Below, piece by piece: positions 1 to 11,800 of a DNA stretch of 51,027 bases. The notes under the pieces were generated by a model, which was given only the letters and a program-made list of their open reading frames with translations, made no database searches and had not been told where the DNA came from. The translations under genes and the position numbers were made by a program. The DNA comes from Zygnema cylindricum (Eukaryota; Streptophyta; Zygnematophyceae; Zygnematales; Zygnemataceae). The stretch's first letter is position 1. The number at the start of each line of letters is the position of its first letter. The stretch spans positions 137,594-188,620 of the forward strand of contig JBBHKE010002438.1 in NCBI GenBank assembly GCA_037447655.1. The letters are read 5' to 3'.

Positions 1-194
1 TGTAATGATGAGATCAGAATTGATTTGAAAAATCAGTTCACCGGGTATTACCCGATGGAACGTCTTGCATTAAATCACATCGATTAAAATTACTTCACAA
101 TTGTGTCTATCAAGTGATTCAGATTATCGCTCACTAACAATGTCCTGTAAATCGCATCCTATAAAAAACAGAACAAGCATGCAAAAGATATGTA

Positions 195-395
195 AGACAA
201 AAGACTGGACCGTCGGCTAAAAGACTGGACCGACGGTCAAAGGACTTCTACGTAAAGGACTAGACCGACGTATGTAACGAAAAAGTACAATTGACTGGAC
301 CGACGTATGGAAGTATGGACAGGACCAAAAAGTGAGACGTGCGGACAAGTCGGTCAACAAGACTTGACCGACGTAAGAAAACGTACGAACAAGAC
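195..395. repeat. Degenerate gactggaccgacgta motif cluster
   Basis: A motif close to gactggaccgacgta recurs about seven times with irregular spacing (for example from 201, 221, 292 and 361), giving a locally CG-rich stretch in AT-rich DNA. There is no coding signal. It looks like a decayed minisatellite. Flanking bases 1-194 and 396-644 show nothing I recognise. Confidence 0.5.
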
Positions 396-644
396 AAAAA
401 ATATCCTACGCTAAATGTCCTGTAACAATCACTCGCTATTAGACTTAGTGAACTATCTGTGTTAACACTTCATTAAAATTAGCTACACTAAATTACGTTC
501 TGCAAGGTAGCCCATTATGGGCCACTTGACTAAAAAGTTTAGTTAAGACTAGAGTAGTAATGTACGGACGTAGGGTTAAGGGCAATGTCACGTCACCTCT
601 TCGCGTAGAGCGGCTTCCAATCCGCCAGCTGTTGCACCATCCTG

Positions 645-857
645 TGTAACAAATGTCGATTTGCAAAACAAATGTGGATTTGTAATACAAAAATTGTGAT
701 ATAAATGTTAATTTCTAAAAGCAAAGTCGATTTGTAATACAGATGCTAAGTTGTAATGAGAGATTTTATTTGTAGTACAAATGTTGGTTTGTAAAACAAA
801 TTTCGATTTGTAATACAGCTGGCAAATGTCTTGTCTTGTCTTGTCTTGTCTTGTCTT
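645..857. repeat. Degenerate tttgtaatacaaatg repeats plus (TTGTC)n
   Basis: Imperfect units of about 20-30 bp built on 'gatttgtaatacaaatgt' run to about 825. They are followed by a clean pentanucleotide microsatellite of about five to six TTGTC copies at 827-857. The units are near-palindromic (tttgta/tacaaa). The ORFs crossing this region are repeat artefacts. Confidence 0.6.
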
Positions 858-1450
858 CTTGTAGACCAGAAGTTGACAATTTTCAGCTTGACAAACTTGA
901 TACTCTTGCAAGCTTCACGTCATTCACGATGGCGACAGTTTGATTCCTTTCGATTCCTTTAAATTCCTTCAGATTTCTTTAGGGCACAGTTTCATAACTC
1001 TTGACACTTGGAAAAGGACAACTGTCATTCTTTCAGGACAAATTCTCAAGATGCTTACTTTCTCTAGTCTCACTGTAGTCTTTTAATTCGTTACCTTGGA
1101 GTTTTATCCCAAGTAATGAGCTACAGAACACCTGTGTTCTTCACTTCCAGCCTTCTATTTTGAAGGCGTGATTGAGTCTACGAACAATTTCACAAATGTG
1201 CTGAAATTCAGTGCGTAATTGGAAAACCGTGCGGACATTCGTATATCGATGGTTTCGTAATAGTTTGCGGATAAAGTACTGTAACGCAAAGAAACTAAAA
1301 AAGTTTCCGTATCACCTTTGTCATGTTGTCATCGTCTGCTATACCGTTGAGGCATCCAATAACCGTTGAGACGTAGCGATAAACAACAAAAATATCGGTC
1401 GAACCGTACGCTTTTGGCTGGAGACATATTGTGGCGGTCCTGTAACAACT
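858..1450. other. No recognisable feature
   Basis: Non-coding in all frames by inspection. A few short runs such as 'gattcctttcgattccttt' near 941 are simple-sequence drift. No gene, RNA or transposon end recognised. Confidence 0.4.
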
Positions 1451-1738
1451 ACAGTATAGTACAGTACTCTACAGTCCAGCATAGTACAGTCCAGCATAGT
1501 ACAGTACAGTACAGTCACGTACATTTCAAAATAAACTGAACTGTTTTTGAAGTTTTGTAATTTCTTTGTTTTTGACTTTTTTCTCCTCTGAACATTTTGT
1601 CTCCCCGCAAATGCAGGGTTTTGGCTCAACGGCTTCTCAGCTACAGTACAGTACAGTACAGTACAGTACAGTACAGTACTGTACTGTACAGTACAGTAGT
1701 GTACAAAGTGTACAGTACAGTACTGTACAGTACTGTAT
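1451..1738. repeat. CAGTA/TACTG microsatellite pair with strand switches
   Basis: Two blocks (1451-1516 and 1641-1738) are built of ACAGT units. In the second the unit flips to its reverse complement (tactgtactgtacagtacag), so it contains perfect palindromes such as GTACTGTAC/GTACAGTAC and could extrude hairpins. A 125-bp non-repetitive spacer separates the blocks. ORFs on both strands encode STVQY-type low-complexity strings and are not genes. Confidence 0.75.
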
Positions 1739-2311
1739 GCGCGTGTGTACGGCATGCGCCGTTTACTCGGAGACGTCATGTCATCTCCCTCTTTCTCTCC
1801 CTGTCCCTCAGTGTGCCTGTCCGTCCATAGGCGAGGATGACTACAGTACTGCTGTCATCTGATGCACCTCCGTCCTACGTAAAGAAAAGAAACCCTAACC
1901 TGCTCCTTTTTCTTACACCGTGACCTAGATGTGCATCCGACACAGCCATGGCTTGTAGCAAGGGATGGAGGAGGCCATGATGTTGTTTGGGATTGGCACC
2001 ACCGCCAGGTGATTGTTCCGACATCGATGGCAAACAGCCGCCCCAGCCTTTGCTTGAATCAGCAACAGCGTTTATGGGCGGCAGATGAAAAATAAAAGAT
2101 GATTTGTGCTCCACCAATCATTGTCTGGCTTTTCTGCTGGTTAGGAAGTCAAGTTATGGCCGGTTCGAACCCCTGGTATCACATCACTAGGACTTGAAAT
2201 GATCCAAGAAACATTCATGTGTTGGTGCTATTCGACGTTTTTCTGTGCATTCATGATGTGTTTGTATTCTTTTGCGTTCTTCTCTTTATTGATGTATCGG
2301 TTAATTTTTTT
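1739..2311. other. Non-coding; isolated tRNA-type B box
   Basis: Mostly featureless. At 2162-2172 the sequence ggttcgaaccc is a perfect pol III B box, followed by ctggtatcac. A box-A-like tggttaggaag lies at 2138-2148, but the 13-bp gap is too short for a tRNA. This may be a tRNA-derived SINE remnant. No cloverleaf can be folded by eye. Confidence 0.3.
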
Positions 2312-2876
2312 GGCAGGAAAGAAAAAACCGAGATCCTACTGGCAGAAAAGACAAAACTGGGATCCAGCTGGAAGAAAAGAAAAAACCCGGATCCCGCTGG
2401 CAGAAAAGCCAAAAATGGGATCTAAGAAAAGAAAAATCCGGATCCAACCGGCAGTTGAGACAAAACCAAAAAACAAAAATTATGAAAAAAACAAAACTGG
2501 AAAAAACAAGCCCGGAAAAGACAAGCCCGGAAAAGACAAGCCCGGAAAAGACAAGCCCGGAAAAGACAAGCCCGGAAAAGACAAGGCCGAAAAAGACTTG
2601 GCCGGATAAGACAAAGTCAGAAAGGACAAGGCCAAAAAAGGCATGGCCAAAAAAGACAAGGCCGAAAAAAACAAAATTGGAAAAGACAAAAGAGGAAAAG
2701 TCAAACCCCAGAAAAACCTCAAAAAACCGGAAAAAACCAAACCGGAAAAGGACAAAACCCTAAAAGACAAAACCCTAAAAGACAAAACCCTAAAAGACAA
2801 AACCCTAAAAGACAAAACCGGAAAAAAACAAAACCGGAAAAAAAAAGTAAAACCGGAAAAAAAACCGGAAAGTCCT
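2312..2876. repeat. Lys-rich 15-bp/30-bp minisatellite
   Basis: From 2312 to about 2455 there are roughly five 30-bp units starting GGCAG. From about 2480 the period is 15 bp: gacaagcccggaaaa repeated to about 2590, degenerate units, then gacaaaaccctaaaa repeated at about 2751-2815, then aaccggaaa units. Because 15 is divisible by three, long ORFs appear on both strands with pentapeptide repeats such as GKDKP, EKTSP or LKDKT. The plus-strand frame starting at 2199 has a hydrophobic N-terminus before the repeat, but no known family fits and the opposite strand is equally open. I read this as a minisatellite. A Lys-rich repeat protein is a weak alternative. Confidence 0.75.
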
Positions 2877-3472
2877 CTGATTGACTGTTCAAGTTTAAGT
2901 ATCATATCTATTTTTATTTTCAGTTTAGTGCAGATTTTTGTTTTAATTCTACTATTGGTTATCTCTCCACTCCAGTTTAAATTTAATTTGAGTTTTAGTT
3001 CAATTTCATTTTTAGTTTCACAATTTCACTGTCACTCCCGATTTCAGTTGCAATTTTGGTTCCCAACTACAACTGCGATTGCAATTTCATTTTCATTTTC
3101 AATTTAAGTTTAAGTTTCAGTTATAATTTTAACCTTTTTGACTCCTGTGTCTTTTCGTTTCCTTTTTGAGTTATTCTTTCAGTATTTGGTTTCAATTTCA
3201 GTTTTGGTTTAAGTTTAATAACATGTGCATTTTTTGTTTATGTTTGTGTTTTCATTTGGTTTCACTGGTCTGAGTTTCAATTACAGTCCCAATTGCAATT
3301 TCTATTCTCACTTCCATTTCCGTTTCTGTTTTTGAATACCGATACTGTAATCAATTTCGCTTCAATTCCAGCTTTTAGCTTGAATTCCAGCTTTTAGCTT
3401 CACCCAACTCCTGTTACAGTTTTAGTTTAATCCAACTTTCATTTCTTAGTTCTTTGTTTCTGCGGATTTTTT
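2877..3472. repeat. Degenerate TTTCAR hexamer-rich tract
   Basis: The plus strand is dominated by variants of tttcaattt/tttcagttt/tttaagttt at roughly 6-bp spacing. It is a decayed simple repeat with strong T-over-A strand asymmetry. No gene. Confidence 0.5.
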
Positions 3473-3860
3473 CTCCTTTCACTTCACTTAATTACCTCCG
3501 ACACTCTATTTTTTTTTTTTTATGTGCAGAAGTCAAACCTTTGGCAAAGCTTTCCTTCTTCTTTTCTCACTTCCTCCTTCTCCCTCTCTTCCTTTTTTCT
3601 CCTTTCACTTCACTTAATTACCTCCGACACTCTATTTTTTTTTTTGTAGTAGATCCAGGCAGAAAGCTTTCCTTCTTCTTTTCTCACTTCCTCCCTCTCC
3701 CTCTCTTCCTCTCTCCCTCTTCGCCATCTCTCCTTTTCTTCCCCTATAGCAGAGCTTTCTCTCTTCCTCTCTCTTTTCTCCCTCTCTCTCCCTTTTTTCC
3801 TCTCTCCCTCTTCCTCATCTCTCCCTTTCTCCCTCTCCTCGCTGTCCCCCTCAAAGCATA
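3473..3860. repeat. 126-bp tandem duplication and polypyrimidine tract
   Basis: The segment starting ctcctttcacttcacttaat at 3473 recurs at 3599. Each copy contains a poly-T run of about 11-13 and a ttccttcttcttttctcac block. It leads into an almost pure C/T tract (about 3660-3850) that could form triplex DNA. The ORF across it is a low-complexity Ser/Leu/Phe artefact. Confidence 0.7.
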
Positions 3861-4638
3861 AATGAATTCTTCCCCCTATTTATTTTAGTTTACAGTTCAC
3901 CCGATTTCAAAAAACGTATGTGAATGTCAGGCAAGATCGTGAGCTTCATCTGTCAATTAACTTGTTCCTCTTCCATTGAGATTTATCTTTTTTTCTATTT
4001 GGTCATTTTTTGTTTTGTCTTTTTTTTTCTGTTAATTTCTCTCGAAAGTGATTTTCATTTTTGGTTTGTTTGATTGTGTAAGATTTTCCAGCTCCGTTTC
4101 GTTTTTTTTTGAGTTTCGGTGTTTCCATACACTCGGATATAGTTTGGACGATTGGAGGAACGATTTGCCCAATAAAAATATATAATAGCAGTGTAGGAGT
4201 GACGTAGTTTTTTTGTTTTTTTTTAGTGTAGGAGTGTGATTTAGTTTTGTAGTTTTTGTTGCCTTTGGCTTGCCTTACATGTTTTTAAAATGTAAAAAGT
4301 GTAAAGATTTAGGATTAAGGAGTTATCATAAAATATTAAAGGGGTAATACGTCGCGTAGTGTGTCGCTTACTATAATGGCATTGTTTTCGCATTTTTTTT
4401 TTTACTTCATTGTGAAGCATTTATGCCAAAACAATGTATAATACAACCATTTTAAGAAAACAGGATTTTGTTTTTGCAAATATATTAGTATGAGAATAAG
4501 GGTGATGGTTTGTCACACTTAATGTGTTACCGTTTGTTTGTCATTCACTTATGGGAAACACGACATTGGAGCGGGTGGATTTTTTTTCTGTTTTAAGCTT
4601 TAATACACAAACATGTTGTTTTTTACGTCATTTATATT
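3861..4638. other. No recognisable feature
   Basis: AT-rich with several T runs. Near 4193 and 4226 the phrase gtgtaggagtg is repeated. No gene or transposon end recognised. Confidence 0.35.
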
Positions 4639-4975
4639 AGCGACGAGCCTGCCTCATCGCTAGATCCTAGCGCTGCAATGACATGGAATATTTCATTGTA
4701 AATTGTTCAGCGATGATAGTTTATCGTCGCCCGTGGGTTTACCAGCGATGATATTGCCTCATAGCCGAACGATTTTCCACAATGACACAACGTCCTTATC
4801 GGTTTTTGGTTAAATGCCGATATTGCCTTATTGTTTTTTTAGAGTTCTGCGACGACACATTCTCGTCGCTAGTTGGTCTTCCGGTGAGAGACAATGTCAA
4901 AGCCGATTTGGACGTAACGACAATGAATCATCGCCTTATAATCCAACGACGTAAGATGCCTGTCGTCACCATCAT
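4639..4975. repeat. Cluster of short GCGACGA/TCGTCGC inverted repeats
   Basis: Short inverted pairs built on GCGAYGA/TCGTCGC recur: agcgacgag..catcgct (4639), agcgatgat..atcgtcgc (4709), agcgatgat (4744), gcgacgacacattctcgtcgc (about 4849), with related CGAC/GTCG words to about 4975. Dense short inverted words like these occur in subterminal regions of CACTA and some MITE-type plant DNA transposons. I could not find the terminal CACTA motif or a TSD, so the assignment is tentative. Confidence 0.35.
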
Positions 4976-7900
4976 CCATGAAAAGAAAAAGATTGTCATC
5001 ATTCCATAACAGTCGCAAACATATACAAATCAAAATCATTTAGTAAAAAAAAACATATATCAATAGAATAAATAGCAATAACATCCCATTGAGTAACATT
5101 GGCTTAAATTTTTAATATAATAAATATTTTATCACACATATTATTTATGTCAAAAAAGACAATTATTGCTCCAAAACTTCACTATTTTACACACTCCGAA
5201 TCTGAATATATCCTATGAACTTCGGACAACTTCTCTATCTTTCCACTATCTCATGAATCTTCTCTCTAATCTCTCCTTTGTATTCCCTTTTTATTCAAAT
5301 GATTTCACTATCCTCTTTTATGGCAGGAAAATATAAATTCCACTCTAATATACTGTCGAAAACAAATCAAACATATAAACAATAAGGACAATAATTGTAC
5401 TTAAAATTGACTTCGGGTCCTTTCCTCAAAACTAATGACTTTTGTTCATCGCCTACTTCTGTTCCTTTATTACCGTACTTCATCTATTACCGTATTTCGA
5501 ATCCAGTTTATGTTCTTATGCTTCCCTTAAAAAGTTATATGTCGCTTGATAAGAACAAAAGAAGGATTTAAAAGAAAAGTACTCTTAAAAGGAAAAAAAA
5601 TAAAAGTTTTTTTTGAGCTGATGTGTTCGCACTTAGGAATTCGTTGTCCTATGGTTGCTGAAGTAAAGACAATGGGAGCCCAATCGAGACAATAGAGACG
5701 TTCTCTAACGTAAAAAGTGTACTTTAAAGTATTGTTTGTTGTTCTTCTTCGGAATATTATCTCATTTGTTCACCACAATTACCGCAAGTTTTTCTTCCTC
5801 CGCAATTCTCTCGCCTAATCAAAAATCCTGAAAACATTCAAATGGAACTTCAATTTTCTTTCAAAACTCCTATTTGCATTCACATTTGAATTTCGAATTC
5901 GCATTCAAATTCGCATTCAAATTCTCGTTTGAACTCACGTTTTTCATATTAATTTGTGGAAAGATCTTGACCGCCTTGAGTTCAGATATAACCGAAGCGT
6001 CCAAAATACATCCTCCTCCAATTAATTTTGTCGTTTTGCGATTTAAAATTAAACATTTTGGTACTATTTGCGAATCATGCACGCTGCATGTTTTGGTCAT
6101 ACAATCAACATTTGTTGACATTGTTGTGGACGCCAATTGGGACAAATTTCGAAATGATATAAATGGATCAAATGACATATTTCCGCATTATTCTGAATCG
6201 TAAACATGACGCATTTTTTAATTATCTGGTTGGACAACAATATTATTACAATGAATGGTACATATGACAAACTTTGGACTTCATTCACATGTGACAAACT
6301 TTGGATTTATTCACATGTGACAAACTTTAGACTTGTCTAATCGGTTCATAAACAACGAAAACATGTTCACTAAAACATCGATAGTCTGAGTTAGTATGAG
6401 CTTTTTATTTATTTTTCACAACGTACCTTGATACCAACACTGAAGCCATCATTTATGTATTTTTGGAAGTTGACTCTTGCATATATACTGAAATCGAAAA
6501 AAGGAAAATAAAATGAAGGTAAAAAAAAGTAAGAATAATACGAAAAAGATGTTGCATATCGTTTCCGTTTTTAAAGAAATACTACATTTTTCATCGAAAA
6601 CATAACAAACGAATTTTTAATTCCCTTCTTAACATTGACAACACTTCTTTCAAAACTCATAACATGAATATTTATAAGCGGGAAAAAAAAGTCTTAAATA
6701 AAACGGTTAATGGAAAAGGTGAAAATACAGAAACAAAAGCAAAACCAAAAAAGAAATAAAAAAATATAGGAGTTACCTTCAAATAATCTTTCATAAAACA
6801 AGAGAAAATAATAAAAATTAGTAAGGACATAATCGGTTCGAAAAAAACCGACAAAAAACTTAAAAGATAAACAATGGAGAAGCTATCATGGGTCCCTAAA
6901 ATTGTATTTACATTTAAGAAGGAAAATGGCAATTGCTACGTTATAGTGAGCCACTCCAGTAAGAGCGTAGGCTCTTGCCACGTCATCAGCGGTGGAGATG
7001 GCGGACAACAAAATGTTTACAATTTCGACTTACACTATTTAAAAATGTAAGAAAACGACGTGAGAGCAATGACGTGGGCGAATTGCAATCCATGGTGGTG
7101 AAAGAGGAGGCGACATTGTCACAAATCCCTGTTGAAAAAATGGAGAGATTTTCAGGATGGCGGCGCAGTTGTCAGATTCCACAGGGAACCCAAAAAAAAG
7201 AAAGAACGGTTGTGATTGGACAAAGAAAGCGTGATTGTGATTGGTCCAAGAAAATTTAATTTTGTGATGTCTGTCCGCATTTGGCGTTGCCTCACAACAT
7301 ATATCACCCACGCCAAATGCTGTTTATTTATTCTAATTTTGTCAATATTTTTACTCTATTTCATGTGCCATTCTGATAAAATACCCATATTACAGTTAGA
7401 AGTTACTCCTTTTAAGGGTCATTTTGATAAGTTTGATTTTTTTAGAATTAGTATTACCTAAAAGACGCGATCCTATATTAGAATACATTTTCATGAAATT
7501 GGTGCGAAGTTCCCTATTCTAACTGAATACGCGGAACGTCGAATAACAGTTACAAAGTCATTATGGAAATAAACGCAAACACGTGTTGTCGGCGTTATAC
7601 TATAAACTTGTTACATGTAACTTAAGGTTAATGTTTACATTGACGACGATGTTGTCGACGGACAAAAGATATGCAAACGGATTTTTTTTGATGTGATCAA
7701 GTCTTTTTGTTTATTGCGACTCCACGTGCAACCGAGGGTCTATTAAATCGGTATATTTACCTTTTTATTTTTAAAAGTACAACATTGCACGGTCCGAAGT
7801 CGTCCGTACTCCATACTATTGAAAACGAACCTATATTAGAAAAATTAACGCTAATTAAACCTTACCTAAATTAGAATAATGAAAAAATTAGAATTCTTTA

Positions 7901-8029
7901 CTCTATTTGATGTGATAGAGTCGAAATTTCGAGCGACCAAATTAGAGTAATTTACTCTAATTACGATTAGCTGTGTAATTCGGCTCCCCTAAATTTTGAG
8001 GGTTTTACCTAAAATAGGGTAAATGATAC
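4976..8029. other. Long AT-rich non-coding stretch with two small tandem repeats
   Basis: No gene recognised in 3 kb. It contains an imperfect 12-bp repeat (attcgcattcaa) at 5874-5936 and about three units of a roughly 26-bp repeat (cacatgtgacaaactttgga) at 6261-6335. A short hairpin aagagcgtaggctctt lies at 6961-6976. The ORF at 6975-7259 has no recognisable domain and is probably chance. Confidence 0.4.
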
Positions 8030-8250
8030 TAATAATATTTTGTAATGATTAATAATTATAAGTAATAATAAATAATAGTAATAAATATTAATAATTATAA
8101 TAATTAATAATAATAAGTAACAATAAAAAAAAAAAAGTAATAATAATAATTTAGTAATAACAAACAATAACAATAAATAATAAGATCAAATAATAATTAA
8201 TAATGATAATAATAACTAATATTCGTTTTTACTAATTAATATTAATTTGT
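8030..8250. repeat. AAT-rich microsatellite
   Basis: Nearly pure A/T built from ataat/aataat/agtaataata units, directly before the CAT-rich block. No coding content. Confidence 0.8.
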
Positions 8251-8299
8251 TGTAGAATACCTTAGATTATCATCACCATCATCATCATCATGTGGTTGT

Positions 8300-9982
8300 G
8301 GGTAGTTGTATGGTCATGAGTTATCGTCATGACTGGTCATGTTGTGTGAGTTTAATCCACGTTATTCATCATCATTCTAGCATCATCATGATTGACTATG
8401 ATTCATCGTCATCATGTATTGCCATCATTGAGCCATCATCATGTATTATCTCCATGCATCATAATTATGCAACATCATATAGCACCATCGTCATTACACC
8501 ATCATCATTCTCCAATCTCGGTTTACTACCATGCACCATCATCATGATCCATCATAATGTTTTTTTATTATTCAACATACGGATGCACCATGATTGTGCA
8601 CCATCATTGCTCACCATCATTCTTCATCATCATTACGCATCATCGCTATTGTTATATCGTCATTGCACCATCGTCACAACACCACTATTATTGCATAGTC
8701 ATTATGCATTATCATCCATCATGCATCATTATCATGAACCATCATTGTCCACCATCATTGTAAACCATTATCATTCATCACAAGAGCTTTTGCATGTTGC
8801 ACCATCATCAAAAATCATCATCATGCATCATCATGATGAATCATTTTGCTCATTCAGCATAGATCATATTCATTCATTATAATCTTACACCATCATCGTG
8901 CACCACTATAATGGCACCATCATCATTGCAACATTATCATTGCACCTTTACCATGCACAGTCATTATGCTCCACAATCACCTTCTATCACCACGTATCAA
9001 TGCATGCACTACCATCTAGCACCTTTATCATACTTGATAATTATGCACCGTCATCTTTAAGCAACATCAAGCACCATCGCTAGTGCACCATCATGATGTT
9101 CCATTGCACCATGATCATCCACTATCATCATCCATGAACATCATGCACCATCATCCTTCATCATTATCATACACCATCATCAAGCACCATTGGCTTGCAC
9201 CATCATCATTCATTAAAATCATGTACTATCTTCACTGCAAGAATAATACCACACTAACATCATGCACCGTTTCTTCCACAATCTTACACCAATATTATGT
9301 ACCATCATCATCTATCATGCATTATCATCGTAAATCATCATCATACAACATCATCATTACAACATCATGTGCCACGTTCTTTGCACCATCATAACACAGT
9401 ATCAAGTCATCATGCACCAATGTCATGCATCATCGTCAGTGCACTAATACTTCGTACCATTTTCATTGCACCATTATCGTTGCAATTCTATCATGCTTCA
9501 CCATCATGCATTGTATGCATGCATCATCATCTAACTTTATAATCATGCTTCATCACCACAAGCCATCATTATGCACCATCATTATAGCACTGTCGTCGTG
9601 AACTATTATCATACAATATCATCAGAAAACATCATCATTGCATCAATATCATGCCACTTCATCATGTATTGTAATCATGTAGCATCATCATTGCACCATC
9701 ATGATGTTATATCACCATGAATCACGAGCATGCACAATTTATTGCATTTTTATTTTTGCTCTATCACCATTGCACCATAATTGTGCACTATCATCGTGCA
9801 CCATTGTCGTGCGCTATCATCATGAACCATCATAATGCACTAGTTCATGAACTATCACCATTGCACCGTTATCCCGCCACATCGTCTTGCACCATGTCAT
9901 GCACTTGTCATGCACCTTCATCGTCGCTCTATCGTCATTGCACAATTATCATGCATCATTGCTATTGCATTATTATCATGCA
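8300..9982 (+). mobile_element. 5'-truncated non-LTR retrotransposon copy: CAT-rich 3' region only
   Basis: This looks like a simple (CAT)n array but aligns with the 3' end of the non-LTR element at 42460-43061. The last codons (gtcatgactggtcatgttgt), attcatcatcattctagcatc, the non-CAT island ttattattcaacatacggat and the stretch around ttcattcattataatcttacacc occur in the same order in both. This copy is severely 5'-truncated but extends about 1 kb further 3' than the other, which is cut at the satellite junction. Several plus-strand ORFs here (His/Ser/Ile-rich) come from the CAT triplets and are not genes. The true 3' end is unclear; CAT content stops near 9982. Confidence 0.7.
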
Positions 9983-11239
9983 CGAAATTGATAGGTATAT
10001 ATTTTGCAAGAATGTGAAATACCAGTTTATGATTTTTCTTTTAGACCAATAGGAAGTATGTTAGTGGATGTTTAGTCCAATTATCACATGCTATAATTAC
10101 ATCTTATGATCTCAGCGAGCGAAACAAAAAACATTACATCCAAGAACAAATCAAAAAGTGAATGACATGGTAAAAAATAAGTGGGCCAAATTACAAACTT
10201 AGTAATTGAAAGACTAATATTTAAAAAATCACCTAAGCCCTTGTAGCAATCATATACCATGTGTTGAAAAATTAGAGCGTCAAATAAATTAGAGAGTCAA
10301 AGTATTAGCATAAAAGTTCCGAAAAGTAAAAAAAGTCTCCAATTTTTGAGGCAGTACATACTTTTCGGAGCATTTGAGGAGTGCAACACTAATGACGTTT
10401 GACTTTTTAAGGGTTCAACTCTTTACAAGATAGAGTACAATCGAACATTCTAAAGCGTATTTCTATCAATTGCCTATTTTTGATGACACATAACCGATCC
10501 ATCATCAGTACATCCAAAAGTCCAGTAAGATGGAAATGCTTATTTGCAAGCAATTTCGAGAATTTGTCTCGGGGTTGATATCATTGAGAAGATCCATCTT
10601 TCAGAATTGGATCCCATCTATCCAAAATGTTGTTTATTATGATAGATTAAGGGGTTGAATTGTCAATTTGGGAAAATCCCTAGCCACAATGATTTTAAAT
10701 GTTTCGTTAGAAAAAGCAATGTATAGGAGAAAATGGCAGACTAGAAAAGCAAGGGCCATGTACGGGAGAGGTCTAATTTCAAATGCATCTACAAACCCAA
10801 AAGGAGACAAAGAGAAGAAGAAGTAGAAAGAAAGGTACGTGGAGTATAAAAAAAAGGAGAAAAAAGAAGAGGAGAAAGAGGAAAACGAGGGTTAACGTTG
10901 GATTTTGGGGAGGATGTCGAAAAGGCAGTGCAATTTGTAGTGTCGTGTAACTCTAAGGATTTGCTGATAACCGATTTGGGCCTTTTTTTGGGTTGCCGAT
11001 AATCGATACATTGGTATGATATATAGTTACTAGTATTATCGCCGAATATTAGTTGATATTATCGGTTAATTATCGGCCATAACACCGATATCGATATTTA
11101 TTGGCGATAACTGTACGGAGAAATGTACGGCCTATACACTCAATTGTACGTGTTATTCCCCCGACGCGCCGCGGACCTCCTTACCCTCGATTTCGATAAA
11201 AATCTCGATTTTCCCTTGATTATTTATAATTTATGGAGG
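9983..11239. other. Non-coding; purine tract and repeated atcgg/ccgat words
   Basis: No gene recognised. 10797-10897 is an almost pure A/G tract. At 10964-11115 words such as gccgataatcgat, attatcgg and ggcgataac recur in both orientations, suggesting a decayed inverted-repeat element without identifiable ends. Confidence 0.4.
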
Positions 11240-11800
11240 TTTTACTTGGGTTTAACGCTCCCATACTTGTCCAGTGATAGAAACATAGTTTAGGATTTTT
11301 TTTAACTCTCTTTGTGTGCGTTAATAGTAAACTTTATTCGTTAATATTTTTGTTTGTGAACGCAAACACAAATTCGTGTTGCAAACATAGTTGAAGGTTT
11401 TTATATAATGTGTTTGTGAGCGTAATAATAAACATTGTTCGTTACAAGAAATTGTTGTTTGCGCAAATATAAATTTGAATTAAAAACATGGTTGAGAGTT
11501 TATTTGTTCAATTTTTGTGAGCGTTAACAATATAAAGTGTTTGATACCAATATTGTTATTAGCGCAAACACAAAGTTATTTTACAAACATGGTTCGGAGA
11601 TTATATTACCTCTTTTTGTGAGAGCTAACAATAAAAGTTATGTGTTTCAAATATCTTTGTTAGTGCAAACTCAAATTTGTGATAGAAACATGGTTTAGGG
11701 GTTTTTTTTTACTCTCTCTTTGTATGCATTAACAAAAAACTTTATTCATTAATATTTTTGTTGTTAACACAGAAATAAATTTGTGATGCAAACATAGTTG
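11240..11800 (-). repeat. Diverged copies of the ~100-bp satellite, minus orientation
   Basis: About five monomers match the reverse complement of the 43-51 kb satellite: aaacatagtttagg, tttgtgagcgttaacaat and gcgcaaacacaaa recur every 100-110 bp. They are much more diverged from each other than the units on the right of the window. The array is cut at 11801 by the TG end of LTR-A. Confidence 0.8.

Noticed and set aside
2138-2172. Functional tRNA gene
   Set aside because: The B box is perfect but the A-to-B gap is far too short and no acceptor or anticodon stem can be drawn.
6975-7311. Overlapping ORFs of 90-94 codons as a host gene
   Set aside because: No recognisable domain, both strands open, no neighbouring exons or splice pattern that I can support.
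8292-10052. His/Ser/Ile-rich ORFs across the CAT block
   Set aside because: Frames made of CAT/ATC/TCA triplets stay open by composition. The block is homologous to a retrotransposon 3' region.
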